A DNA stretch of 64,000 nucleotides from Trichosphaerium sp. ATCC 40318 (taxonomy: Eukaryota; Discosea; Flabellinia; Trichosidae), in assembly GCA_038496445.1 (NCBI GenBank), contig JALMLS010000316.1, positions 1 to 64,000 of the forward strand, written 5' to 3'. The position numbers and the translations under genes are program-made. Positions within the stretch are counted from its first letter, which is position 1; each line of letters begins with the position of its first letter. This document shows positions 22,597-34,448 of this stretch, in pieces. The notes beneath the pieces were generated by a model. That model was given only the letters and a program-made list of their open reading frames with translations, had not been told where the DNA came from and ran no database searches.

Positions 22597-24847
22597 TCAT
22601 ATACTGCCTATTACATGATTGCTCACATTTGTGTCTGTATCAACATCCATATCTGTAGGGCCATTTTCTTGGACACGTTCACCCATTTTTTTACTATGAC
22701 AAGGGACAATCTCTCGAAGGCAAGTACGCAAAATTGACAATGCAAATAATTGCAATGCGTGCGTTCGGAAACTAAAAATGACCTCTTCAAAGTCTTTATA
22801 ATCCAACCGCGATTTAGAAAATTGACGTTCTAGTTTAGCGTCTATAATAGAAAAAGAACCATTAGAATTTCCATTTTATTACTTGAAAGTACAACTGCAT
22901 TTTTGTCAAGAACTCAAAAACCAATTTTCTGAAAAAAAAAATTATGATAAAAAGAAAAACTCGTACCTTCGCTTCGTAGTCGAATTATTTCACCTTCTAG
23001 TTCCCACTCTAGGAAGACAAAAGGGTGTAGCAAAGGAAAATAATGTTGCCTATTGCTATACAAAAATTCAAGAATGTCACTAGGGCCATCTTGTGTAGTC
23101 TATGATTTTAAATCAGTTCACTCGTGTTGCAAGAATAACCAAGTTGTTGAAGGATAGATAAACATTTAACGTACATCAGGTTGTCTTTCCCTAGATATTG
23201 CTTCCTTCAAACCATTCATTGCATTAATCTCCGTAACAGAATCCATTGAGTTCTCCTTTCCTTGTCCAAGCTTTATCATTATTTCAAATAAATTATTCGC
23301 ATCATCAGCCACCAAAGTATGCGTATCAACAAGTTCTGGTATTGCCATCCACTATTTTATATTTTTTTTAGGAACAAGTACACAAAGCAAGAAATAGTTT
23401 TCAAACACATTGTTTTAATTTTTATGCAAATAACAAAGAGTTTGCTTTCTTTCTTTTTAACTTGTAGGTTCTTTTGTGTAAAAAAAAATCACATGATTGA
23501 TATACTGTACCATTTGAAAACAAGATAACAAGGGCCGGAACAACGTTGAATTAAAAAGTCCTTCCTTAGCCTCATCAACAAGTCGAATATGATCTGCATC
23601 TGAAATAAAGTGCCACCAGTTCAAAAATTTCTTCATCCCACCTTTCTTGAAAAAAGAATTGATTAATTTTCTCCTCTCTCGCTGGTTTACACCCAACACT
23701 GCCGTCACCTAAATAAAAAATGTGAATTCACAATCGTACAAGTTGTCAAAAAAAATTCCAAAAAAAAACAAAATAAAAATCAAAAGCAAAAAAAAAAGTT
23801 CTGCATAAAACTCCTTTCCACGACAACTTTCCATTTTGTGACTATTCAAAAAAAACCCTTCTGTACGAGTTTGTGCATAATGAAAATATCATAACCACGT
23901 GCCTGTTGTTTGTAAACCAATAAATGATTTTCGCTGTACTTCTCCCGAATAAAACCCCAAAGTTTGTCAACCGTCATCATTGGTTGACATGTGTCATTGG
24001 CAGCCATACGCGTCCTTGCGTGCTGGAGAGTAGAACCTTCAAAGTATTGCTTCAAAAGAGACTCGTAATAATCACCTGTTGTACCAGGGGGTGTACCAAG
24101 CCTACAATACGTCAAAAGAAGGTCATCACATTTAGAAAAAAAAACAAACTTTTTTTTTGGTTGTAAAGTGTACGGAATAAGTAGGAAAAGTGATCCAGAG
24201 TAATGTGTAATATGTTTTAATAACGTTATTAGTAGTTTTGTAAATTCAAAAACTCACCCAAAGTAGTTTTTTACACCATGGCATTGATTTTTGGAACGCG
24301 CTCAATGCAAACATGGTTTTGGGGGCGAAATAACGCGTGAAGACAAATTTGGTAGAATGTTTTAAAAGCAAAATTGGCAAACTGTTATGTAAAACAAAAA
24401 AATAAATTTATAAACAAGCTGTAACGTTTTGTTGGTTGTATTATTGGCGCCAGGTGAAATGTCGCCAATAACTACATTCTCGACAAAATCTCTGTTGTAA
24501 AGTTGTTATTACCTTTCAAAAAAGTTATTCCCGGGCCTTTGACGATCAATCAAACTGTAAAATCCTTCTACACTTCCCTGTGCAATAATTCGTAACATCT
24601 CCGCCTTTCTATGCAGAAAAAACGCCAAAGCTGCCTTGTTGTCGCGGTTTGCGACAGCTGCGGATGTTTGTATAACTTTCCATTGTTTACAAATGTCTCT
24701 GTTTTCAAGGAGATATTGGTACTCACTGGTGCTCAGAACCAGTCGACAAAACTCTGTTAACCGGTTTGCTGCTTCTTCGTTTAGTTCATTGCAGGTTGTG
24801 GCTAGTACGGCTTGTAGTTCTGCGTCAATGGTGCTGGCACCCGTCAT
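22597..24847 (-). CDS. Unidentified alpha-helical protein, multi-exon
   Basis: ATG at 24847 (MTGASTIDAELQAVLATTCN). The first exon ends GNNFFE-AG at about 24517 and joins in phase, across an unusually long intron of about 400 bases, to RLGTPPGTTGDYYESLLKQY near 24110. Later exons read WGFIREKYSENHLLVYKQQA, LGVNQRERRKLINSFFKKGG, HTLVADDANNLFEIMIKLGQ, DILEFLYSNRQHYFPLLHPF and DFEEVIFSFRTHALQLFALS. The end is an acidic DMDVDTDTN segment with the stop at 22597. The predicted helices resemble an ARM/HEAT-like scaffold. I considered formin FH3 but could not match its motifs. Confidence 0.6.
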
Positions 24848-25477
24848 ACGTGTTGAATAGGAGGATGGAAACGGGGAAACGTATTTTCCTAATGTTTTTG
24901 TGTGAAAATAACATGCATAATAGAATTCACCGCATTCATGAGCCCAACGGCATGACGTACGTTCCGCGATGTTTTTCAGGCGTAAAATAAACTAAACGCT
25001 TTTTCTCCTTTTGACCCTTTTCGCCGTTTACTGCTTAAAGAGGCATGCCTGTATACTGGTACGTATGACAAATGGGTCTCCTTATCGTTATTTACTAAAA
25101 ACTGCAACTTCTACAATTAAACTGATTAAAAACAACTACAAGGGTTTGTTGAAGTTATTGCAAAAATGTCAAAACGGAGATAACATTTTATTTCCTCGTG
25201 CTCATAATTTATTCCTCAATAAAACTATCGATAGAATCATGCCTCACGTTGCAGAGATATTAACATTTGTTCAACAAATGACATGTGTCATAAATTAAAC
25301 GAGATATGGTGAGCTCCCAGTCTTATTAGCACTTATCTTTGTCTAGCATGACCTCTTTTCCCAATATTCAACGTCTAAACGTGAGCAGTAGCTTTGAAAA
25401 GGGAGAACGTTGATTACAACTGTTAGAAACAATGGAGTGCAGTGTAGCTTAATTTTTTTTTTATGTTACATTATTCA
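24848..25477. other. Gap with a possible small plus-strand gene
   Basis: This lies between the start of the helical gene (24847, minus) and the stop of the WY-repeat gene (25478, minus). The plus strand carries an open frame at 25068-25298 (MTNGSPYRYLLKTATSTIKL, LLKLLQKCQNGDNILFPRAH, ending QQMTCVIN). A candidate first exon begins at about 24868 (METGKRIFLMFLCENN). The frames can be joined only through several guessed splice sites, so this is left as a possibility. Confidence 0.35.
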
Positions 25478-26444
25478 TTAATTGGTCTGTTTTTTTTGAG
25501 TTTGCTTTCCTCTTCGCTTTTCCACGAGCCTATTGATAGTGGTGGAAAGTAACCTATTATATAATGTGAGTTGAAGATAAATTTAAAGATAAAATAGCAC
25601 CTTTGATTACAACTATTTTTACCCAAACGTCTTCTCCAATTATTCCATCGAAACTCGTAATTTGGTTCAATAAGAGACAAAGCACTAGGCCAGTACTGTT
25701 CTAGCCTTCGACCACCTCTTTGTGCAACCTGTGTAAATGATACTTTATACCTTTGATATCACGTTAATAACTATGCAAAGGTAGGCGTAAACATAAAAAA
25801 AAAGGAGCCATACCACTGTTCCGGTCTAGTGACATTTAGTGACTGTTTGACAGATTGCAAAAATTCTCTCTGGAACTGTTCCTGACGCCACCGTGACTCC
25901 CAGTGGAAGTTTCTGTCCTTCCATGGATACTCTGGGTACAGTACCTTAAGCGTTCTCTTCAGTGACTGATCATAGCTGGATTTTGTTAGTGAAAATGAAC
26001 AATGTCTGTTGAACGTGACACGCACCGATTGATAAATTGCTTCTTTATACGTAAGTTGTCACACACGGAGGTGTACCATCCGTCAAGAGTTTTAATGTCA
26101 TTTTCTTGTGCTGCGTCATTTAATGCCGCTTTTTGGTTTCGGATGTCATCCCAATAGTTGCTAGGTAGTCTTGCACTAGCTTGCGTGTTAGAACAATGTG
26201 TCAGTGGGGGAAAAAAGCCAAACGAACGTAAGCAACACGACATGTACCAGAAGTTAGATACAACCCATCTGTGATCAGGGAAAGTGGTCTTGAGCGTGGA
26301 TGGCAGGTTTTGTAGTCGTTTCGATACTTCGTGCGGTACATCAGAGAGCTTTACGCTGTACCAATCATCTAGCTCCCTCACGCCTAGTTTTACAGCGATG
26401 CAATCCAATAAAGTCGTTGTACATGCTACGTTGGCTAAACGCAT
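25478..26444 (-). CDS. Repeat protein with W-Y ... YPxxxW modules
   Basis: ATG at 26444 (MRLANVACTTTLLDCIAVKL). The protein is built from repeated units in which a LxxxDxWYxV segment precedes a L..YPE/PDxxW segment. Examples are LGVRELDDWYSVKLSDV with TTFPDHRW, NDIKTLDGWYTSVCDNLRIK with LKRTLKVLYPEYPWKDRNFH, and VTRPEQWYG with LEQYWPSALSLIEPNYEFRW. Similar units occur in uncharacterised proteins of fungi, algae and amoebae (from memory), with no known activity. The C-terminus is basic (VEKRRGKQTQKKQTN); stop at 25478-25480. It shares a 112-base divergent promoter with PHAF1. Confidence 0.65.
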
Positions 26445-26556
26445 TTAAGAAGCCATTTTGTGGCAAATGCGCACAATCACCACTGTTTGAATAGTTTACA
26501 ATTAATATTGCTGGCATAATCGTGTTGACTTACACAAGAAACTCCCAGCTCCACTG
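26445..26556. promoter_or_regulatory. Short bidirectional promoter
   Basis: Only 112 bases separate the start codons of the WY-repeat gene (minus, 26444) and PHAF1 (plus, 26557), so this segment must hold elements for both. No TATA box or known motif is evident. Confidence 0.5.
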
Positions 26557-28496
26557 ATGGTGTGGTCGGTTGTTGTAAATCCTGGTGAATATTTTGGGCC
26601 GTTCAGTTTGGGTACTATGGAATTCTATGCCCTTTTGTCTTTATATTTAACTCCTGTTGTATTTTTGACACTCTTATACAATAATAGGTGATAATATACG
26701 ACATGTATTGCAAAAAGTTAGAAATGACTCCACACGCTTTCAACAAGTAAATTTTAGGTACAACGAAAAGGTACGTTATATTGTGTACTCTTTTGGCGTT
26801 ACATTAAATTATCTCGTTTAAGGATCCTTTATCGATGGGATTATGCGTTGATTTGGTTAGCGTTGGCGTAAGCTTGCGTTTCAGTGCTATTACACAACGG
26901 CTAGAATCAATTGGTACTATTTATTTTAATTGTTTGTTATTTACCTTTCATGTAGCTGTATTGAGCCTAGAGAGATTAGAATTAACGTACATGGGTAATG
27001 TTTTCAGGTAAGCCTCATTGTTGACGTCAAAACATTTCCTTTTGCTGAACTCCCTGTCAAAGTACACCAAGCATGCCACCTACTGTGCTTTTACTTCACA
27101 AACGTTTTGGACCAACGGCTCCTGGTTTTGTCGACAAAGTCGATAAGACGTTTGTTGTGTCTTATCCAGGTATTTCCTTCTCATTTACTGTACCAGACTC
27201 TAAAATAGATGACGTACGTCAACAATCAGAGAAGTTCTATTCTTTATTCTCACGTCACATTCTCCATGTCTCATGAATCTTTTTCAGGCCAACTTGGACA
27301 CAACACAACTTGTTTTATCGAAACTACATATATTCAAAAAAGAGTCTCTATCAGCATCATCTATTCGCGCAAAACAAAGCCACCCAACAGTTCTAGTAAA
27401 CCCAGGCCAAGGCGTTACAGTATTTGGTCTTCAATTATTGGACAACAAGGACGAATTTGAAAATCAACGTAGTAAACGACGTGGCACTCTCACGTTTCAA
27501 TCTCGTCCTCAAGACGTTCTATCACTGTTTGGAGCACCAGATTCTATATTTCCAAAAGCAAAGGATCTACTACAAATTCACAGACGGTAAGTGATGTTAA
27601 GGGCGTTATAGTCTTCTGTATTACGTTTTTTTTCTCAAAAATGATGGCAAAATAGTAACCAGTAGTTTTCTCATAATACCGCTTTATAACACGTGTTTTT
27701 AATCCGACATGTGGTTCTTGAGAATCTTATAATGTTAGGCAACATAAAGGGCAGAATAGACACCCTAATTACAGGGACTACTTTTATAACTTTTTCGAGC
27801 TTGGTATTGATATTTTATTTGATGGGCAATCTCAGAAGATAAAGAAGATTATTCTACATACTAATCTTCCTACACATCCTACTTTTAATCAATACAGTAA
27901 ATGCTTTTATAATATAGTACCTCCAAACGCACAAAATGTACGTTAACCATGGAACAAACCAACACATTATTTCGAACATTTGCATCCTTCAGAACGAAAA
28001 GTTTAAACTTGAAGAACAACTCTTTACAGTTCCTTCATTCAAATTATTACTTTTCACCCTGACCTCTCATGGAAATACCATATGGTATATTCTTTTGATA
28101 CAATGGTATTTTAGTAGGTGGATAGCATAATTTGAATGATTTGAACAGTAATTATTTCGTGATATTTCTTTTTTATTTTAGTGTTTTTCTTCTCATAACG
28201 TACTGCATAGGCCGACGCTGAAGGACCTCCTGTTTATGTAACACCAGACATGAAGGTACTACTTTCTCTTTCCTACTTTTTATCACCTTCACGTGATTCT
28301 CACGTGATCTCTATAGTGGGATAAAGTAACACAAGTTTTTGGACCTGCTGGTCAACCTTTTGTTTCTCCTGGAGCAGATGATAACCCTTTCGGAGGATCT
28401 CATTATTACGCTTATAAAGATATAATTTTCGAAGTTATGGACAATGACATGTATACTGCTAACATTACACTTTTCAATTCAGAATTTTACCGATGA
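26557..28496 (+). CDS. PHAF1: PHAF1-like protein (UPF0183 / C16orf70 family)
   Basis: In animals PHAF1 is recruited to phagophores with BCAS3 during autophagy. ATG at 26557 gives MVWSVVVNPGEYFGPFSLG, then GDNIRHVLQKVRNDSTRFQQ, LCVDLVSVGVSLRFSAITQR, VLSLERLELTYM, VLLLHKRFGPTAPGFVDKVD with YPGISFSFTVPD, and VTVFGLQLLDN. The most diagnostic parts are SRPQDVLSLFGAPDSIFPKA, the exon at about 27776 (YFYNFFELGIDILFDGQSQK then IKKIILHTNLPTHPTFNQYS) and KWDKVTQVFGPAGQPFVSPG to NPFGG, IIFEVMDN and ANITLFN. Order and spacing match the family end to end. The stop TGA is at 28494-28496. The introns contain two close TCACGTGA palindromes at 28289 and 28300. Confidence 0.85.
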
Positions 28497-28943
28497 TACT
28501 ACACGTGTAAACGTGTGTGGAGCGTGACAATGTACAAAAGAAAAACACTCGAATAAAAAAAATTCTATTGTGTCCTTTTTTGTTAGTACCAAGTGCTAAA
28601 GTACTTGCATATCTCACTCCACGTGTTCTTTTCTTAGCCAGAGAATCTCGAGTTAATGTTTCGTCTCAGAACAACAAGCATTCATGGAAACCAAACGCAT
28701 CAGTCTGATTCTGGTAGCTCCGTGATGACACAGCAAAGACACGTGAGGGAAAAATAGCACCAGGCAAACTGTCAGATGTGTATGTTGCCAAAGATCAAAC
28801 ACCAGATTGGTGTAAGAGCAGAAAGGCACGTGCAATCGAGAGTTACGCTGTTTCTCACAGGAACAGCAGGTTTTCAGCTTTGTTTTCTACTAGCTAGTAG
28901 CAACGCAGATGTATAAAATACAATGTTATTTTATTAATAGCTT
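28497..28943. other. Gap with unassigned plus-strand exon-like pieces
   Basis: This lies between PHAF1 and the PARP gene, whose ends converge here. Open pieces on the plus strand read AKVLAYLTPRVLFLARESRV (about 28590-28655) and LSDVYVAKDQTPDWCKSRKA (about 28770-28830). They look somewhat protein-like, but no start codon or consistent splicing ties them together. They could be a gene remnant. Confidence 0.35.
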
Positions 28944-31716
28944 CTACACCACAGGTGTAATATTTACAGGCTTATCAACTTTGCGTGAATTGGCAGATTT
29001 ACCTCTTTTGGACCTTTTAGAAGATGAAAAACTCCTAGTCATTGATTCTAAAGAGTCATCTTCTTTCACATTATCTCTTGAGACGACAGATGATTGGGAT
29101 CGTGAGTGCTTTTTTTTCTTTTTTCTTCCCTTTGAGGACTTGCTAGATAAAGACAGCGATTCATCAAGTAATACTTGTTGTTTATCTTTAGATGATTTCT
29201 TTGAACCAGTTTTGTCATTATCACGTGACTTTGAATCTCTTTTTTTTGATACTGAACGATTTCTCTTTGATCTCTTTGTACTTCTTCTCTCATCTCCAGA
29301 ATGTTTAAGACCTCTTGATCTACCTCTTGATTTTTTAGCTACAATAGTGTTCATCACATCATTCAGATGTTCCTTATGCTTTTGGTCCATGTCTTGTCTC
29401 TCTTGTAATTGATTATGCATTAGCTCTAGTAATAGTAAAGAATCTCCATCTGCGACATCTTTGAGCACATTCAAGTCTATTCCCATCGTGTTTTGTTGTT
29501 TTACTTTTCTTGAAGACTGAGGTATAATAGAGATTGGTCCAATACGTTCAGGAGGTGCCAGTTCCGGTACATGTTTTGGCTGTGGTTCCACTATGAGTTT
29601 TGGGTCATCTTGTGGTAGTTCAAAAATCACGTGATATCGAGGAAGTGCTTGAGATTCTACACAGTTCATGAGTATATGAATTTTTAAGACAACGATTGTC
29701 TTCGTAAAGAAAAGAGCTTAAAACTACCTTGGTTGATTACTAACTCATCAAAAATGTTTTCTTTCGGTTGGTTTTCTTCAGGAATAAGACCTTCCTTATC
29801 AACTATAGAGAAGGGTATAAGCACGATAATCCTTTCTACTTTACACTTTTTTAAACTCACCAAGCACATAATGACTTTGATATCCACACTGGAGACCTTT
29901 TCCACCTAAAGAATCCTTTCCACTTGGTGATTCGATAACCTGTTATTCAAAGGAGTTAGAAGTAATTACTTCTTAATGAGGTGAATCAAGAAAATCGTAC
30001 AGGATAAACATTGCCAGGGAACACCAATGAGAGGATTACATGAACTCGTTTTTGGCCTTTTGTCTTTCCATACTCACATGCGTATGGCACGTGTGAGGTA
30101 AAGTACATACCTAGTAGCAAGTTAATATCGGCCTTATGCGCTATTAATGACGATTAAAAACACACCTGTGCCATAGTATCCTAGAAATAAGATTAGAAAG
30201 TCAACATGAAGCAGGAAAAAAAAACCGTGCCATGATCAGTTGTCCCGACAACGCTGAACCCAGCCTGACAAATACTCGAAACTGCACTTTCCCTTGTACC
30301 ATGAGCCATTATCAAAATGGGTGTCTAAACAGGCCTTTAGAGAACACGCAAGAAAAACACTAATGATAAAATCGACAGATGTACCTCGTTGTAGTCATAG
30401 CGTTGTGCAGTCATTATACTATCACCGTTTGTATCATCGTTGAACATGAAGCTATTCTTCTGTTCCCATAACGCATCACATTTTCGGAGTCGCTCTCTGT
30501 AAGCACTTTGAACGCACATCCGCTTCTTTCCTGTCCAGTCTCTTCGTCTGAAAACATGTGGTTGACTCCTAAGCTCAAAACATAAGGGTTTTTTTTTGTC
30601 TTAACAGCTTCGTACTTATGCCTGTGCGTCATTAAAATAGCGTTTTCTCCAAAACGTCTTGACTGAGCCTCATTGTGAATCATTGATGCACCAACAAGTT
30701 TATAACTATCGCCTACGTTGTGTAAATCACGTGATTTCATTTCATTTCACTTGGCTCAAAAATGGTAAAAAAAATGTACCTCCAAGCAATGTGATGTATT
30801 TCTTTAGAAGTTTCAGTTCTCTTCTTGCAACTCGATCATCGTTATTAAGAAGATCCAATGTCCTTGTTCGCTCTTAGATATGCGCAAGTAATGATTGAAA
30901 AATACCGTACCTGTAGTCAATGGTACCATGTGTAGTACGTGGGTGTGGGTAGAACCACTTGGGTGAGAAATCAAGACGGAAAGATAGTTGCCATCTATCA
31001 GGGAACTCTTTCTTGTCTGTTTTACTCTGATGCATACTACCCATGTCATCTATAGCATTGATATTACTATCCCATTCATCAGAAAGTAATGCAGCCTGCA
31101 TTTTGATAAACAGTAAGAACAAAAAAAAAAATAGTAAGAGATCACTTACCATTTTCCTATCGAGGATGTAGTTTCCTTTACTCCATTCCTCGTATGAGAT
31201 ATTACTTGTCAAAAGCGACAAACCACCATTGCGCAATGCGGAGGCCCAATAATCGCGGGTAAGCTACAGGTAATCAAAAAAATCAAATGGGCAAAAAAAA
31301 ACACGTGATAATCAGTTCTCTTTGAGGTGAAATACGCAAAAGACTTTCAGACTTAATTCTTGTAATAACGCACCAATTGACTTATCCATTCCTCAGTAAC
31401 GTATTTGGACCATGCAGGGTAGTTCTTTGTGTCTATGTGCCAACTTTTTTCTGTTTCGAGAATGACTGATATCAAATCATCTCTTGCCAAGAAAGAAGGA
31501 TGCAGTTTACATGATACCTAAAATTAGTTAAACAACGTCATTTCAGAAGTTTCTCCTTGGATGGAGCTCAAGTTTCAAATAGCGTACTGCAATCAACTCA
31601 CTCGGAAATGATAGTCCGAGTCGCTCTGTTAGTGCAACCAATCTAATTCTGAAACTTCTTGTGGATTGTTGCCAATTTACAAGTTCATTAACTAGTACAA
31701 TTATAAGGACCTTCAT
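28944..31716 (-). CDS. PARP-family ADP-ribosyltransferase with a basic Ser/Lys/Arg tail
   Basis: It is predicted to transfer ADP-ribose from NAD+. Catalytic exons read MAHGTRESAVSSICQAGFSV (His of the H-Y-E triad, about 30260-30310), YYGTG then MYFTSHVPYACEYGKTKGQK (Tyr), VHVILSLVFPGNVYPV, GYQSHYVLG, and FDELVINQ with SQALPRYHVIFEL. FDELVI places a Glu at the catalytic position. The last exon (28944-29669) adds about 190 residues dominated by Lys, Ser, Arg and Asp, such as KKSRGRSRGLKHSGDERRS, which suggests nuclear or RNA/DNA contact. Upstream exons (KWFYPHPRTTHGT, TLDLLNNDDRVARRELKLLK) match no domain I know. The start is uncertain; ATG 31716 is the first good candidate. Confidence 0.78.
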
Positions 31717-31819
31717 GTGTAAGACTAAGAGGACTCACTATTAATAACCTTCAGCGAGTTTAATTTTGACTGAGCGTAATCACCTATGATAAACCATTAA
31801 TAATTGGCAAGAGGAGCAA

Positions 31820-34448
31820 TTAAAACTTGTCAGTTGAAAAGAGAAAAAACGGATAAGGCTTACTCTCCAAAAACTCTAGCTTTTGACGGATGTGTTCGCC
31901 TCTTATTAAAGCCTGACAGAGCAATAAACTTTTCTTCTCTTCATCGTTAAGTGTTCGCTTTATCGTTTGTCTAGCTAACTCCGAACGTGTTGCGTTCTTG
32001 TTAGACTGGTGAAACTCAGATTTTTTGATTATCTCTAAAAACACGTGATAAGCACACAAAAGAAAGAAACACTCGAAAAAAAAAAGCTCTTGAATGGCTT
32101 ATATCAAACTTACTGTTCCAATTGGCGAGTTTAAAAAGTGACTTGGCGCCCTTGTCTACGACTTCTCTTTCCCTTCGTGATAGCACGTGCGAGGAGTTCG
32201 CTCTTCTCATAGGCAATTTTGGTGAAGCCACAGCTGGTTTAGGCGATTTCGGAACTCTTTTTATCTCTGGGCTTTGTCTGTGTTGTCTTCTTGGACTTTG
32301 TCTTCTAGGACTTGGAGTACGAGTGTTGCCTATTGTAATTAACCACGATCTTTGATCCGCTACAAAGAACGGGAAGTAATCTTCACCCTGCAGTTCCTTG
32401 AGTAGTTTAAGGATCACTTTGAATCTTGGTCTGTTCGAAGGCTTTTCGCTCCAGCATTTCTTCATGAGAGCTTTATAGTACTGAGGTATCCCTGTTACTG
32501 GAGGACGCTTTCTCTTTGCGATCTACAAAAAAACAATCAATGAAAAAAAATCTTGGGAATTCACTGTCTTCTTTTGCTTTTCATCGGTCTTGGTTTCTTT
32601 CAACTAAGCTATATTACGCACCAAGCTCATCCATGCTAATGGGTTAGAATACTGATCTGGTGAGAATATCTCACACATAATCATAGCAAAGGAATAAACA
32701 TCAGCTTCTTCAGTGAACTTAAATGTTGAACCGGCAGTTTTTACATTTAAGATCTCTGGCGGCATGTACGCAATGTGGCCATGGCTTTTAGAATACCTAC
32801 AATAAAATAGTAAGAATATAATCAATGCCTCTTTGAAAACATCAAAGAACGCACCACGCTTCGCTACTGCGCTTAGAAAATCTACTCAAACCAAAGTCTG
32901 AAATACAAAGATTAAGTTTCCCTTTCACTTTGAACTACGGAGTACCACGTGAGTAAAAAATGAAAGTAAACCAAAAGAATTTCTTACCAGAACATTGCCG
33001 CTATTTAAATCTCTATGCAAGATACCTCGCTCATGCAAGTACGCCATACCACTTGCAATTTGAATGCAAATCTAAAAATCTATGAACCAAGAAAAAAAAA
33101 GAAGAAGACTACACTTGTATGCTATATAGCTTCTCATACAAGTCCTCTAGTTTTCTCATAAAGTCACCAACAATACCAAGCAGCCAATAAGCTACGATTT
33201 CCATATTTAAATGGAGATAAGTACGAACGTTGGCTGGTGACTTTGTGAAACCACATGTGAAATAATGCGGATTAGATAACTGTTTCGAAATTGTACCTTC
33301 AAGGCTGTATCTAAATCCATTGACTTTTTTCTATTATTCAGGTACTCTTTAAGATCTCCACCTTTGTAATATGTCATTACAATGAATAGATTGTCATCCC
33401 CAGACCGACAAAAACCCCGCAACCTTACTATATTTTTATGTTGAACGGAGCTACAAAAAAACCGAATTAACAAAATAGTCACTGAACACGTGGTTTAAAT
33501 AATCAAAGTCCGCACCTCAATACAGCTAATTCCTTCTCTAAAGCATCTTTTTGCTCATTTTCAAAGTCATCATTTGAGTCCTTGACTGATTTAACGGCAA
33601 CCCAAGTTCCTACAGAAAACACGTCACATAAACCAAGCTTATTTACGTTTAACTAACCCCTGTGCTTGATTTTGAATACTATACCATAACCACCTATGCG
33701 CTGGATGAGGGATGGTGCATTAATTCCTTTGGTACAATCACTCCGTACCTCGCCCAATATCCTCTTTAGAACTCACGTCAAACTCCGATGGGTCTATTCT
33801 CCTTACACTACCATGTTGCTCACGGTTTTTTGTCACTAGAACTGTGCCGATCAAATTGAATTTTCCGTCATGTATTCCACAGTACTTCTTGCATGTTTCC
33901 CAATCTAAAATGGATATCAGCAAGGCATTACACATTATTTGGATCGAGTGTAGCTATATTTGGCTTGTTCAAAAAACTGTGAAGGAAGTGGACCGTGTAG
34001 TTTTGTTTGATATGTACAATTGTCAGGAGCCAGTGCAAAAAAACCGTTTAATTAACACGTGACTACCATTGGGCTATTTATCGGGATGAAAAGTTGAACC
34101 GAAATTCCGACAACTCCCTAACACTGACGTCCCAATTTCCCCCTCTTCGAAAAAAAAAAGTACAAATTCTTTTTGAGTGTACCTGCTTCAGTTTCTATCG
34201 GAATTGGATCTCCGTCTACATCCTTATAGCTGAGCTTATGTATATTCTTCTCGTTAAACGTTTTCCTTGTTTCCTCAAACAGTTCTTCCAAAGTCGCTTT
34301 TTCTGGTAAATAATACCTCTTTATCAACCGTGAAGCATCGCTAGACGTTTTAAATATTAAATCACGTGATAATTGTTTATTTCGTTTAAACGTACCTCAA
34401 ACTACGTACAAGAGCGCATTTTATTTCTATTGTCGCGCTCTCCGCCAT
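31820..34448 (-). CDS. PB1-domain protein kinase, tyrosine-kinase-like (TKL) group
   Basis: ATG at 34448. An N-terminal PB1-like domain (MAESATIEIKCALVRSLSDA, RLIKRYYLPEKATLEELFEE, KDVDGDPIPIETEAG) should mediate pairing with other PB1 proteins. After a linker (GIHDGKFNLIGTVLVTKN) comes a complete kinase domain. Its motifs are RIGGYGIVFKIKHRG (glycine loop), TWVAVKSVK (ATP Lys), QHKNIVRLRGFCRSGDDNLF, GMAYLHERGILHRDLNSGNV (catalytic loop), ISDFGLSRF, YMPPEIL, EEADVYSFAMIMCEIF and KCWSEKPSNRPRF. A Pro/Arg/Ser tail (TPSPRRQSPRRQHRQSPEIK) and a helical C-terminus end at 31820. All catalytic residues are present, so it should be active. PB1-TKL kinases are known from plants (Raf-like), which supports the reading. 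Confidence 0.88.

Noticed and set aside
24200-24500. Separate gene in the 390-base AT-rich stretch, including a taataacgttatta palindrome
   Set aside because: Flanking exons of the helical gene join in phase across it, and no open frame of note lies inside; it is best read as a long intron.
22597-24847. Formin (FH3/GBD) identity for the helical gene
   Set aside because: Helical character and one WGFIREKY block are suggestive, but diagnostic formin motifs and an FH2 domain are absent.
28909-29412. Plus-strand open frame of 167 codons rich in Leu, Ser and Asp
   Set aside because: It is the antisense of the Lys/Ser/Arg-rich PARP tail; low-complexity codons on one strand create an open frame on the other.
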